Below are positions 1 to 7,330 of a stretch of 36,884 bases of DNA, piece by piece. A program made the translations under genes and the position numbers. Source of the DNA: Bacteroidota bacterium (GTDB lineage: Bacteria > Bacteroidota > Bacteroidia > Flavobacteriales > Weeksellaceae); assembly GCA_023386965.1 (NCBI GenBank), contig JAEWIR010000041.1:1-36884 (forward strand), read 5' to 3'. How positions within the stretch are numbered: position 1 is the stretch's first letter; each line of letters starts with the position of its first letter. The notes beneath the pieces are model-generated. The model searched no databases and was not told where the DNA came from. It was given only the letters and a program-made list of their open reading frames with translations.

Positions 1-94
1 CCTGGTCAATCGCGAACTCCATTGAAAAATAGGCTGTTTTTTTTGAGTATTCGCTGTTTACCTCATACGGCATCATGTAGTTCTTAAAATCCAT
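1..94 (-). CDS. Alpha-glucan (glycogen) phosphorylase, N-terminal fragment
   Basis: Only the first 31 codons lie in the window; the gene continues past the left edge. The start is the ATG read leftwards from 94. The visible peptide begins MDFKNYMMPYEV and contains AYFSMEFAIDQ, which resembles the YFSMEF stretch at the N-terminus of alpha-glucan family phosphorylases. Those enzymes release glucose-1-phosphate from glycogen or maltodextrin in the cytoplasm. A TATATTTG promoter element on the same strand lies about 30 bases upstream. A glycogen synthase-like gene lies 8 kb away in this window. The identification rests on a short stretch, so the exact subfamily is uncertain. Confidence 0.6.
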   Translation of the reverse strand, partial: MDFKNYMMPYEVNSEYSKKTAYFSMEFAIDQ

Positions 95-123
95 AGTTCA
101 GTTCTTTTGTGTAAATTGACTTG

Positions 124-131
124 CAAATATA
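124..131 (-). promoter_or_regulatory. -7 promoter element (TATATTTG) of the phosphorylase gene
   Basis: Read on the minus strand the bases are TATATTTG, an exact match to the Bacteroidota -7 consensus TAnnTTTG. It lies 29 bases before the phosphorylase ATG, which leaves a leader of roughly 20 to 25 bases. No clear TTTG -33 box was seen at the expected distance. Confidence 0.5.
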
Positions 132-177
132 AATAATTAATGGAGCCGACCGCTTTCAGAATCCGACTGTGCACTGG

Positions 178-1017
178 TTACCATGTCTGAATTAGCTTAG
201 GAAGCAGTCCCGTATATCCGTAACTCACTAAGCCAATAAATGCCAGCAGTAGGATAGCCAGGATAATATACATTAAGGCAATGATGTAGGTAAGGAACAT
301 AGACCAGAAGGACCGCAAAATAATGTAGCGTTTTTTTGTACAGTGGCAGAACTGAGTTAGTGAAGCCGTAATAAGCAACCATGAAATAAAGTAGAACCAG
401 AAAATGCTGATGCCCGCGAGCAGTCGAAAAGGTATAAAGAACGCATATACAGCCAGTGACTGCGCTGTAAGGAAAAGCAGGATTACCAGCCACTCCGCGT
501 AGTTATATTTATATTTCCGGAAGCCCAGATAGAATCCAAATGCTGCGGTGGGCAGCATGAGTAGGACAGTAATGGCAAAATGACCGCCCAGCCAGTTGAA
601 AATTTCCCTGAAATATTCAATAAAACCCTGGAAGTCCATATACTGGCCGGCAGAATTCTCGGTAATATCCGTGGTGATCAGGCCATTGTCTTCCTCATTT
701 AATTTTTTTGGTTTAAGAAGGTATTGGATAAGTGAACAAAGCGAACCAAGAATGACCACCAGGAGCAAAGGTTTAAAATGCTGCTGCCTTTTACCGTTCA
801 GATAATCCCTCAGCATATGTCCGGGCCGGGTGAAGAGTTGTTTCAGGGTATAGAGGATGCCGCCGTCTACGTGGAAAATTCCGTGCTGAATTTCGTGAAT
901 GAGAAAGTGAAAATCAATACGGTGTGTAGCAGTCTTCTGGCCGCATTGGTGGCAGTATTTCTGATGCAAAAGCAGGTGTTGCCCACAGTTTTTGCATCTT
1001 TTGTCAGGTTGGATCAT
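178..1017 (-). CDS. DUF3667 family zinc-ribbon membrane protein
   Basis: A 279-residue protein. Near the N-terminus is a four-cysteine zinc ribbon, CKNCGQ followed ten residues later by CHQCGQ. Then comes a stretch typical of DUF3667 (GILYTLKQLFTRPGHMLRDY) and about five hydrophobic segments that should span the inner membrane. The function of DUF3667 proteins is not established. The ATG at 1017 was chosen; a GTG directly before it at 1020 is an alternative. The gene stands alone, with a TAATTTTG promoter element close upstream. It ends 83 bases before the divergently oriented edge of the phosphorylase promoter region, on the same strand. Confidence 0.8.
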   Translation of the reverse strand: MIQPDKRCKNCGQHLLLHQKYCHQCGQKTATHRIDFHFLIHEIQHGIFHVDGGILYTLKQLFTRPGHMLRDYLNGKRQQHFKPLLLVVILGSLCSLIQYLLKPKKLNEEDNGLITTDITENSAGQYMDFQGFIEYFREIFNWLGGHFAITVLLMLPTAAFGFYLGFRKYKYNYAEWLVILLFLTAQSLAVYAFFIPFRLLAGISIFWFYFISWLLITASLTQFCHCTKKRYIILRSFWSMFLTYIIALMYIILAILLLAFIGLVSYGYTGLLPKLIQTW

Positions 1018-1031
1018 CACTTTGTTTTTAT

Positions 1032-1039
1032 CAAAATTA
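1032..1039 (-). promoter_or_regulatory. -7 promoter element (TAATTTTG) of the DUF3667 gene
   Basis: The minus strand reads TAATTTTG, matching TAnnTTTG exactly, 14 bases before the ATG at 1017. This leaves a very short leader. No good -33 box was recognised. Confidence 0.4.
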
Positions 1040-1241
1040 ATAAAAGAGATGCGACACTGTTATGATATTTTGAAGAATTGTGAGATTCTAATGAAGATTA
1101 GTCGGAAATGGGGGTGTATAATATATTCGGAGCGGATCTAGTGTGGTTTCCTCAAATGCAAACCGGCTAGGTTTTGCCTGAAAATGCCTCTAAGGGAGAA
1201 GATTTTATCCGGAACGTTGCCGTGTTGACAAAAATCACAAA

Positions 1242-1297
1242 TGATTTAAATCACTCACAATTAAAGATTTAAGATGAAATTCAGGTGTAAATTTACA
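1242..1297 (+). promoter_or_regulatory. Two 12-bp palindromes upstream of the cysteine dioxygenase-like gene
   Basis: TGATTTAAATCA at 1242-1253 and TGTAAATTTACA at 1286-1297 are both perfect 12-bp palindromes, 44 bp apart centre to centre. The second contains TAAATTTA at 1288-1295, one base off the TAnnTTTG -7 element, so it may overlap the core promoter of the gene starting at 1315. The first resembles the CRP/FNR-type operator with TGAT and ATCA half sites separated by four bases. The regulatory role is an inference. Confidence 0.35.
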
Positions 1298-1314
1298 TAT
1301 CTAAACCTGTAGCA

Positions 1315-1884
1315 ATGAAAAGTGCTGAAAAGAGTATACGCCTTGCAGAAATTCTCCGGCAACTCACAGACCACGGCCCACAGGGTTTTGAGGAGTTCTG
1401 TAACCTATTTTTGAATTTTAATTATGCTGATTTTGACGACTGCTTTGGGCTGTCCACCATCAGCATTAAACCTGAAGAATGCCTCTCCGTTCCCGTTTTC
1501 CGTGGTCCGTTTATCGCTGAGGTGCTGCTTTGGGGTCCGGATGCTTATACCCCTGTTTTTGATTTCCGCAAATTCAAATTCAGAATAAAGGTACTGCAGG
1601 GTACTCTTACAAAAGTTAGCTATCGGGAAAATGGAAGCTTTATTGACTATGACGGTGTAGAATCCTGTTTGTGCGGACAGCGTTTCGATGTAGACGGAAA
1701 TTCCGTCCAATCCCTGCTGAATAATTTTGATGGAAGGTCGGTCACTCTTAATTTGTATGACACCTCACAATTTAACCTGTCTGATGTAAGGGTTTTTGAA
1801 ACTTTGCAGCGAAAGGTTTTCCAGCTAAGTGGCAGGTCCTTTTCCTGTCCGTGGAATCAACCCGATGCTTTGACTATAAGCTAG
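1315..1884 (+). CDS. Cysteine dioxygenase-like cupin protein lacking metal ligands
   Basis: A 189-residue cytoplasmic protein without a signal peptide. Residues 69-103 follow the cysteine dioxygenase pattern: EVLLWGP, then P80-V-F-D-F84, then IKVLQGTLTKVSY. In mammalian cysteine dioxygenase the matching stretch is IHDH followed by KMLQGNL. The later SVTLNLYD (142-149) matches the SVSLHLYS strand of that family. The two iron ligands of the HxH motif are Phe82 and Phe84 here, and the third ligand position near 132 also lacks His. The protein should therefore not bind iron as the enzyme does, and could be a sensor, a scaffold or a relic. The similarity was judged by eye from remembered family sequences. 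The gene stands alone between the DUF3667 gene and mtaB, with palindromes upstream. Confidence 0.5.
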   Translation: MKSAEKSIRLAEILRQLTDHGPQGFEEFCNLFLNFNYADFDDCFGLSTISIKPEECLSVPVFRGPFIAEVLLWGPDAYTPVFDFRKFKFRIKVLQGTLTKVSYRENGSFIDYDGVESCLCGQRFDVDGNSVQSLLNNFDGRSVTLNLYDTSQFNLSDVRVFETLQRKVFQLSGRSFSCPWNQPDALTIS

Positions 1885-1985
1885 CTGACTTTGAGCTGAA
1901 GTAAGTTGTTAATGTGTAAGTTGAAAGGAATTGATCATTGTCCTGTTTTTCTGAGGTATAAGGTGGTGTATAGAGAATAAATTGC

Positions 1986-1993
1986 TAAATTTG
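1986..1993 (+). promoter_or_regulatory. -7 promoter element (TAAATTTG) of mtaB
   Basis: TAAATTTG matches the Bacteroidota -7 consensus exactly and is followed by CACCCACAAAG and ATGs at 2006 and 2015. Transcription would start near 1998, which rules out the in-frame TTG at 1982 as the start codon of mtaB. Confidence 0.6.
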
Positions 1994-2014
1994 CACCCAC
2001 AAAGAATGAGGTCC

Positions 2015-3355
2015 ATGATCACCAAAACAGCAGCGTATCATACATTGGGTTGCAAACTCAATTTTGCTGAAACTTCAACGATAGCCAGGCAGCTTACAGC
2101 GGCAGGTTATACGCGGGTGGATTTTGACCAGGCTGCGCAGGTTTATGTTATTAATACCTGTTCCGTTACGGAGAATGCGGACCGCGAATGTAAGCTTCAT
2201 GTAAAGCGCGCTCTGAAAGCCAATCCGGAAGGTCTGGTTGTTGTGGTAGGTTGCTATGCACAGCTTAAGCCTGAGGAAATCTCACGGATTGATGGAGTGG
2301 ACCTCGTGCTGGGTGCGCGCGAAAAGTTTAATATTCTGAGTTATCTGGATGATCTGCAGAAAACAGCACAGGAAGGTATTGTGCACTCCTGCGAGATTGA
2401 AGAGGCAGATTTCTTTATTGGAAGCTATTCCATTGGTGACCGTACGCGTGCTTTCCTGAAGGTGCAGGACGGCTGCGACTATAAGTGTACCTACTGTACC
2501 ATCCCTCTCGCGCGTGGTATTTCCCGTTCTGATACCATAGAGAATGTGGTGCGGAACGCTGAAGAGATTTCCCGCAGGGGTATTAAGGAAATAGTTCTTA
2601 CCGGCGTCAACATTGGCGATTATGGAAAAGGTGAATTCGGCAATAAAAGGCATGAACATACTTTCCTTGATCTTATTTCCGAACTAGACAGAGTGAACGG
2701 TATTGAAAGAATCCGGATTTCCTCCATCGAGCCAAATTTACTGAAGGACGAGAGTATAGCTCTTGTGGCTGCCAGCCGCAGTTTCGTACCTCATTTCCAT
2801 ATTCCGCTGCAGTCGGGCAGCGATGAGGTGCTGAAGAAAATGAAACGGCGTTATCTTACCGGACTTTACGAAGAAAGAATAAACAGCATACGCGGCCTCA
2901 TGCCCGATGCTGCAATAGGTGTGGATGTTATTGTGGGTTTCCCCGGAGAAACCGACGCTCATTTCATGGAAACCTATCAGTTTATTAACAGGTTGCCGGT
3001 GAGCTATCTGCATGTGTTTACCTATTCCGAAAGAGAAAATACCGAAGCTGCCTCAATGGAAGGGGTAGTGCCCGTTCAGGAACGCAAAAGACGTAACAAG
3101 ATGCTCAGAATCCTTTCTGAGAAAAAGAAGATGGCTTTTTATGAAAGTAAGCTTGGGAAGTCCTTCCCGGTATTATGGGAGCATGAAGAAAAGGACGGAA
3201 TGATGTTCGGTTTTACCGAAAACTATATCCGTGTAAAAAAACCGTTTGACAAAAACTCTGTTAATCAAACAGAGACTGTAAAACTGTTCAGAACAGAACA
3301 GGATGGAACAGTTACAGTCATTCCGACATTCGAGAATTTCCTGGTCAGCGTTTAA
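2015..3355 (+). CDS. mtaB: tRNA t6A37 methylthiotransferase MtaB
   Basis: A 446-residue radical SAM enzyme that turns t6A at position 37 of ANN-decoding tRNAs into ms2t6A. The N-terminal UPF0004 domain has its three cluster cysteines in HTLGCKLNFAE, NTCSVTE and VGCYAQ. The radical SAM domain has the CX3CX2C motif in GCDYKCTYCTIPLARG. Later conserved stretches include PHFHIPLQSGSD and IGVDVIVGFPGET, as in MiaB/MtaB proteins. The C-terminal TRAM-like part is less clear. The MtaB rather than MiaB call rests on the HTLGCKLN start and overall length. The ATG at 2015 places the first motif about ten residues in, as is usual; the ATG at 2006 is possible. A terminator follows at 3376. Confidence 0.88.
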   Translation: MITKTAAYHTLGCKLNFAETSTIARQLTAAGYTRVDFDQAAQVYVINTCSVTENADRECKLHVKRALKANPEGLVVVVGCYAQLKPEEISRIDGVDLVLGAREKFNILSYLDDLQKTAQEGIVHSCEIEEADFFIGSYSIGDRTRAFLKVQDGCDYKCTYCTIPLARGISRSDTIENVVRNAEEISRRGIKEIVLTGVNIGDYGKGEFGNKRHEHTFLDLISELDRVNGIERIRISSIEPNLLKDESIALVAASRSFVPHFHIPLQSGSDEVLKKMKRRYLTGLYEERINSIRGLMPDAAIGVDVIVGFPGETDAHFMETYQFINRLPVSYLHVFTYSERENTEAASMEGVVPVQERKRRNKMLRILSEKKKMAFYESKLGKSFPVLWEHEEKDGMMFGFTENYIRVKKPFDKNSVNQTETVKLFRTEQDGTVTVIPTFENFLVSV

Positions 3356-3375
3356 AATTAATTTATTTACTTTTA

Positions 3376-3404
3376 TTCCGCTGGACTGTACCAGCGGAAT
3401 TTTG
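3376..3404 (+). terminator. Rho-independent terminator after mtaB
   Basis: A 9-bp perfect stem, TTCCGCTGG with CCAGCGGAA, closes a 6-base loop and is followed by TTTTG. It lies 20 bases after the mtaB stop. Confidence 0.75.
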
Positions 3405-3466
3405 TTATATACCAAAACCATTCAATGAAAATCAGTTTATTAACCAATACCAATTTTATTTAAATC

Positions 3467-4981
3467 ATGAGAGATAAGTTTTTAGTCTGGGGAGCCGTAC
3501 TGGTAGTCGGAACACTGGTCGTATCACTGCTGATCCGGGCACATTACTGGATTCCCATTTTGCTGTTGTGTTTTTATCTGCTGGGGCTGTATAATATTAC
3601 CCAGTCCAAACATGCCATCCTGCGAAACTTTCCTGTTTTGGGATATTTCCGTTATTTTTTCGAGGGCATTTCACCGGAAATGCAGCAGTATTTCATCGAA
3701 AGAGAAACAGACGGAAAGCCTTTTCCGCGTAACGAGCGTTCAGCCGCTTACCGCCGTGCCAAGAACCTTGGTGATACGGTGGCTTTTGGAACACAGTTGG
3801 ACATCAACCATAGGAAGTATGAAGGTATTAAGCACTCCATCTATGCAAAATCGCCTAAAGAGGAACTGCCAAGGGTGATCGTAGGTAATGAACAGTGCTC
3901 CAAACCTTACAGTGCCTCACTCTTCAATATTTCAGCTATGAGCTTCGGTTCTTTAAGTGACCGTGCCCAACTGTCTCTGAATAAAGGTGCCAAAAAAGGT
4001 AATTTCTATCATAATACCGGTGAGGGAGGGATTTCATCCTACCATCTGGAAGGAGGCGATCTTTGTTGGCAAATAGGTACGGGTTATTTTGGATGCCGGG
4101 ACGAACATGGGAAATTCTCGCCGGAACTTTTTGCCCAGAAGGCCAGTATCGAAAATGTAAAGATGATCGAGATCAAACTGTCGCAGGGTGCCAAGCCCGG
4201 TCATGGTGGTGTTCTTCCCGGGGTTAAAAATACACCGGAGATTGCAAAGATCAGACACGTCATGCCGGGTATGACCATTATTTCGCCACCGGGACACTCT
4301 TCATTCTCGGATGCTGCCGGACTGCTGAGGTTTGTCCAGCAACTTCGTGAACTTTCAGGAGGTAAACCAATCGGTTTTAAACTTTGTATTGGTGATACAA
4401 AGGAGTTTGAAGACATCTGTGTGCAGATGAACGAGCTGAAGATCTATCCTGATTTTATAACGGTAGACGGCGCGGAAGGCGGTACAGGAGCGGCACCACC
4501 GGAATTTTCCGACGGTGTGGGTATGCCTCTGGAGCCGGCACTAATTTTTGTGAATTCCACACTAACCAACTTTAATCTGCGTGATAAATTAAGAATCATC
4601 GCCAGTGGTAAGGTGCTTACCAGTTTGGATATCCTGCGTGCAGTAGCCATGGGTGCCGATATCTGCAACAACGCGCGCGGTTTTATGTTCGCGCTGGGCT
4701 GCATACAGGCACTTAGATGTAATACAAATGCTTGTCCTACAGGTGTGGCTACACAGGATAAGATGCTTATTAAAGGTCTTGATGTTACGGATAAATCCGA
4801 GAGGGTATATCACTTCCATAAAAATACCTTAAGAACCTGTAACGAACTTATTGCGGCGGCTGGCCGTGAAACCTACGAAGAGGTGGATGCGAGCATGTTC
4901 ATGCGAGGCGATGAGTTTGAACATCTGTCCGATATTTATTTCCCGGATATCCTGGGTAATGTGAAGAAGAGGAATCACTGA
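3467..4981 (+). CDS. FMN-binding glutamate synthase family protein
   Basis: A 504-residue protein of the GltB-like (ferredoxin-type/archaeal-type) glutamate synthase family. Two hydrophobic segments at residues 6-24 and 28-43 should anchor the N-terminus in the membrane. The rest is an FMN-binding TIM barrel with typical stretches: ISAMSFGSLS, NTGEGGIS, SQGAKPGHGG, ISPPGHSSFSD and VDGAEGGTGAAP. The [3Fe-4S] cysteines are seen as CX5CX4C at about residues 412, 418 and 423 (CIQALRCNTNAC). There is no glutamine amidotransferase domain, so the nitrogen donor and true reaction are unknown. A partner with electron input is not encoded nearby. The gene is monocistronic, between two terminators. Confidence 0.85.
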   Translation: MRDKFLVWGAVLVVGTLVVSLLIRAHYWIPILLLCFYLLGLYNITQSKHAILRNFPVLGYFRYFFEGISPEMQQYFIERETDGKPFPRNERSAAYRRAKNLGDTVAFGTQLDINHRKYEGIKHSIYAKSPKEELPRVIVGNEQCSKPYSASLFNISAMSFGSLSDRAQLSLNKGAKKGNFYHNTGEGGISSYHLEGGDLCWQIGTGYFGCRDEHGKFSPELFAQKASIENVKMIEIKLSQGAKPGHGGVLPGVKNTPEIAKIRHVMPGMTIISPPGHSSFSDAAGLLRFVQQLRELSGGKPIGFKLCIGDTKEFEDICVQMNELKIYPDFITVDGAEGGTGAAPPEFSDGVGMPLEPALIFVNSTLTNFNLRDKLRIIASGKVLTSLDILRAVAMGADICNNARGFMFALGCIQALRCNTNACPTGVATQDKMLIKGLDVTDKSERVYHFHKNTLRTCNELIAAAGRETYEEVDASMFMRGDEFEHLSDIYFPDILGNVKKRNH

Positions 4982-5032
4982 GAAGTATATTCTCCTTAAA
5001 TCACTCTCAAGGATCTGAACTTGAGAAATTAT

Positions 5033-5073
5033 AAAAAAAGGCTGTTTCACCCGGAGTGAAACAGCCTTTTTTT
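5033..5073. terminator. Bidirectional terminator between convergent genes
   Basis: A perfect 18-bp inverted repeat (AAAAAAAGGCTGTTTCAC with its complement) around a 5-base CCGGA loop. It has an A-run on the left and a T-run on the right, so it works on both strands. It separates the glutamate synthase family gene (plus) from the lipoprotein gene (minus). Confidence 0.9.
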
Positions 5074-5091
5074 ATGTATACAAATTGTTGT

Positions 5092-5823
5092 TTAAGGTCT
5101 CGGCGTAGTTTTGTACACCTGGAAATTGAATACCACACTGCGGTTACGCATCGAATATCCACTGTGGTGGTAATGTGGATCTCTCGCAAATGCTGCGCGC
5201 GAAGGGACGATAATGACACCCTGCAGATTATATCCGCTGTCATCAGTCAGGTCAAAAGCTCTGAAATGCTGCAGTGCTTCGCGGAAGCCCTCAATCTCAT
5301 AATAACTTCTCTGCTTTGCCACATCAGCAGTCGCGGCGTCCAGTACCGATTGTTTTACATAGTAGTAGGCAGGGTCAACCTCCGGTACGCCTGCGCCGTC
5401 TATTGTGCTTTTAAAAGAAAAAGGTGATGCAAACGTCACATTTCCATCTGTATTGATCCCCACGTACGAAATGGAGCGGGACATCAGTCTGATAATATCT
5501 GTTGAACCAATCGCAGTACCCGGATTAGGCTGAGCGCCCGGCCGCACGATATACACTACGCCTGAAGGCAGAACTACAGGACTCATTTCACTGAGCTTGG
5601 TGTAATTGTCGTCGGTAGGGTCGCTTTCACTGAAAGCTTTTACGTTGCCCTGAACGTCCAGATAGTGCGCTGTCATGAATTTCTGAATTGCCTCATCATC
5701 ATAGGAATTCTGAACCTGCAACGACTCGGGTTCCTTATAAGACTCTGTAAGCTCCTCCTCATCCTTTCGGCAAGAAGAAAGGGACAGAAACGCAACGGCA
5801 CTATATAACAGGATTTTTTTCAT
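5092..5823 (-). CDS. FKBP-like lipoprotein
   Basis: A 243-residue predicted lipoprotein. The signal peptide MKKILLYSAVAFLSLSSC has its lipobox cysteine at residue 18, so the mature protein should be anchored to a membrane facing the periplasm. Towards the C-terminus, GYNLQGVIIVPSRAAFA and VVFNFQVYKTTPR resemble the end of FKBP-type peptidyl-prolyl isomerases (IPSRLAYG and LIFEIEL type strands). The central part is divergent, so isomerase activity is uncertain. The gene is monocistronic, ends at a shared terminator, and is divergent from the S4 protein gene 56 bases away. A TACTTTTG promoter element lies upstream. Confidence 0.6.
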   Translation of the reverse strand: MKKILLYSAVAFLSLSSCRKDEEELTESYKEPESLQVQNSYDDEAIQKFMTAHYLDVQGNVKAFSESDPTDDNYTKLSEMSPVVLPSGVVYIVRPGAQPNPGTAIGSTDIIRLMSRSISYVGINTDGNVTFASPFSFKSTIDGAGVPEVDPAYYYVKQSVLDAATADVAKQRSYYEIEGFREALQHFRAFDLTDDSGYNLQGVIIVPSRAAFARDPHYHHSGYSMRNRSVVFNFQVYKTTPRP

Positions 5824-5862
5824 TTTAAATTATTGGTTAAATTGCTGAAAATTTGTTTGACA

Positions 5863-5870
5863 CAAAAGTA
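5863..5870 (-). promoter_or_regulatory. -7 promoter element (TACTTTTG) of the FKBP-like gene
   Basis: The minus strand reads TACTTTTG, an exact TAnnTTTG match, 39 bases before the ATG at 5823. It lies in the short gap shared with the divergent S4 protein gene, so the two promoters must overlap. Confidence 0.45.
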
Positions 5871-5879
5871 TAAAAAATA

Positions 5880-6317
5880 ATGAGAATCGATAAGTTTTTG
5901 TGGAGTGTGCGCTTTTACAAGACCCGTAGCATAGCAGCAGAGGAGATTAAGAAAAACAGGGTTTCCCTGGGGGAGAATGTTGTAAAATCCTCCCGTGAGG
6001 TGAGGGAAGGTGATGTGATTAAAATCCGCAAAAATCAAATTAATTATAAGATTAAAGTGCTGCAGATCCCTAAAAGCCGCCTTGGAGCCAAGCTCGTACC
6101 GCTTCATATAATAGACCAGACGGATAAACAGGAATATGAATTGCTGAAACTCCGCCGGGACGAGCAGAACTATTATCGCTTAAAAGGTGAGGGCAGGCCT
6201 ACCAAGAAAGACAGACGTGATATAGACGGCTTCACTGTGGACGATAGCAGCAGTTCTGAAGATACGGAATGGAACGATTTCTTCAGCGGTTTGGAAGATG
6301 ATGGAGAAGAGAATTAG
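5880..6317 (+). CDS. S4-domain RNA-binding protein (Hsp15-like)
   Basis: A 145-residue protein. Residues 1-60 form an S4 RNA-binding domain, beginning MRIDKFLWSVRFYKTRS and continuing with EIKKNRVSLGENVVKSS and VREGDVIKIRK. This is the pattern of Hsp15/YrfH proteins, which bind stalled 50S subunits carrying peptidyl-tRNA. A basic stretch around residues 95-118 (YRLKGEGRPTKKDRR) is followed by a very acidic tail (DDSSSSEDTEW and EDDGEEN). Its 3' end overlaps the convergent aroK gene by 4 bases. Ribosome-rescue function is inferred from the family. Confidence 0.82.
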   Translation: MRIDKFLWSVRFYKTRSIAAEEIKKNRVSLGENVVKSSREVREGDVIKIRKNQINYKIKVLQIPKSRLGAKLVPLHIIDQTDKQEYELLKLRRDEQNYYRLKGEGRPTKKDRRDIDGFTVDDSSSSEDTEWNDFFSGLEDDGEEN

Positions 6318-6826
6318 TAAACCAGCGAGGATATCTCATAACATATCTGCTCCGGCGTCTTGGCAGCACAGTTTACAAGGTATTTGGCCTGTCTGTAGTA
6401 AGCATTACGTTCAAAAAGATGTTTGGCTATAAACTCCTGCAGGTCCTCATCAGGTATCTTTGCAATAAGAGGTCTTTTCTGTTTATGTCTGCGCAGCCGC
6501 TCAGTAAGAACAGGTACAGGCGTCATAAGAAAAAAGCTGAGTGAACCGTGATTAACGGCTTCCATATTGTTGTAATAACAGGGGGTTCCGCCGCCCAGGC
6601 TAAGTACGGTATCGGTTTTGGAGGCTAAAAGTTCCTCCAGCACCTCCCGTTCCTGTTTGCGGAAGTATATTTCACCTTTTTTTTCAAAGATCTCACTGAC
6701 CGGCATCCTGTTCTTTCTGGTTATTTCAAAATCAAGGTCCATATACTCAAAATCCATTTTTTTGCTTAATAATTTGGATATGTGAGTCTTACCGCAACCC
6801 ATGTAGCCTAGCAGACTTATGATCAT
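6314..6826 (-). CDS. aroK: Shikimate kinase
   Basis: A 170-residue cytoplasmic kinase that phosphorylates shikimate at the 3-hydroxyl with ATP in the chorismate (aromatic amino acid) pathway. The Walker A motif is GYMGCGKT at residues 7-14. The shikimate-binding signature is seen in YMDLDFEI (the D-x-D pair), in FRKQEREVL and in LSLGGGTPCYYNN. The lid region contains RPLIAKI. Length is normal for the family. No other aro gene is nearby. The gene is convergent with the S4 gene and divergent from the tRNA cluster. Confidence 0.93.
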   Translation of the reverse strand: MIISLLGYMGCGKTHISKLLSKKMDFEYMDLDFEITRKNRMPVSEIFEKKGEIYFRKQEREVLEELLASKTDTVLSLGGGTPCYYNNMEAVNHGSLSFFLMTPVPVLTERLRRHKQKRPLIAKIPDEDLQEFIAKHLFERNAYYRQAKYLVNCAAKTPEQICYEISSLVY

Positions 6827-6856
6827 ATTTTTAATTTATACAAAGTTGTAAATTTA

Positions 6857-6887
6857 TTTTGAGAGTTTAAAAAAAATCATATCTTTG
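6857..6887 (+). promoter_or_regulatory. Promoter of the Lys-Leu-Lys tRNA cluster
   Basis: TTTTG at 6857-6861 and TATCTTTG at 6880-6887 are separated by 18 bases. They match the Bacteroidota -33 TTTG and -7 TAnnTTTG consensus exactly. The first tRNA starts 40 bases downstream. This is one of the best promoters in the window. Confidence 0.8.
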
Positions 6888-6927
6888 CACCACTTTTTAG
6901 AACAGGATATCTGTGATGAAAATGGAA

Positions 6928-7000
6928 GACTTGGTAGCTCAGTTGGTAGAGCAATACACTTTTAATGTATGGGTCCTGGGTTCGAGCCCCAGCCAAGTCA
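6928..7000 (+). tRNA. tRNA-Lys (anticodon TTT), first copy
   Basis: A 73-base cloverleaf. The acceptor stem GACTTGG pairs with CCAAGTC and the discriminator base is A. The anticodon stem ATACA/TGTAT encloses the loop CTTTTAA. The T arm is CTGGG-TTCGAGC-CCCAG. No CCA is encoded. It differs from the second copy by a compensatory acceptor pair and one D-loop base. Confidence 0.96.
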
Positions 7001-7036
7001 CAAACAGGAAATTCCCGCAGCAATAAGGGATTTTTT

Positions 7037-7119
7037 GCCTGTGTGGTGAAATTGGTAGACACGCCATCTTGAGGGGGTGGTTTCCTATGGATGTGCTGGT
7101 TCGAGTCCAGTCGCAGGCA
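7037..7119 (+). tRNA. tRNA-Leu (anticodon GAG)
   Basis: An 83-base class II tRNA with a long variable arm. The acceptor stem GCCTGTG pairs with CGCAGGC (one G-T pair) and the discriminator is A. The anticodon stem CCATC/GGTGG encloses TTGAGGG. No CCA is encoded. It sits 36 bases after the first tRNA-Lys in the same transcript. Confidence 0.95.
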
Positions 7120-7158
7120 CACAAAAAAAATGACGGTAAACCGTTCAGATTACAGACC

Positions 7159-7231
7159 GACCTGGTAGCTCAGCTGGTAGAGCAATACACTTTTAATGTA
7201 TGGGTCCTGGGTTCGAGCCCCAGCCAGGTCA
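7159..7231 (+). tRNA. tRNA-Lys (anticodon TTT), second copy
   Basis: A 73-base cloverleaf. The acceptor stem GACCTGG pairs with CCAGGTC, discriminator A, anticodon loop CTTTTAA. Compared with the first copy it has C instead of T at acceptor position 4 and G instead of A at the partner position, so pairing is kept. The D loop has CAGCTGG instead of CAGTTGG. No CCA is encoded. Confidence 0.96.
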
Positions 7232-7285
7232 CAGATTTGCTGCAAAGTAAATTTTTTTCATATTAATATTTTGTGATTTGGTGTT

Positions 7286-7313
7286 CAAAAGCCTTCCTAA
7301 CGGGAGGCTTTTG
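7286..7313. terminator. Terminator-like hairpin between tRNA cluster and panC
   Basis: A 12-bp stem (CAAAAGCCTTCC with GGGAGGCTTTTG, one G-T pair) around the loop TAAC. It lies between the last tRNA on the plus strand and the end of panC on the minus strand. The flanking T-run is short and interrupted, so strength is uncertain. Confidence 0.6.
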
Positions 7314-7330
7314 ATATTTTGGTACTTAGC

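Noticed and set aside
7001..7036. Hairpin-like AAATTCCC and GGGATTTT between tRNA-Lys and tRNA-Leu as a terminator
   Set aside because: The stem has a mismatch and a 10-base loop and lies inside a tRNA transcript; it is more likely a processing spacer.
6877..7266. Open frames on both strands across the tRNA cluster
   Set aside because: They are translations of the three tRNA genes and their spacers; the cloverleaf structures explain the sequence.
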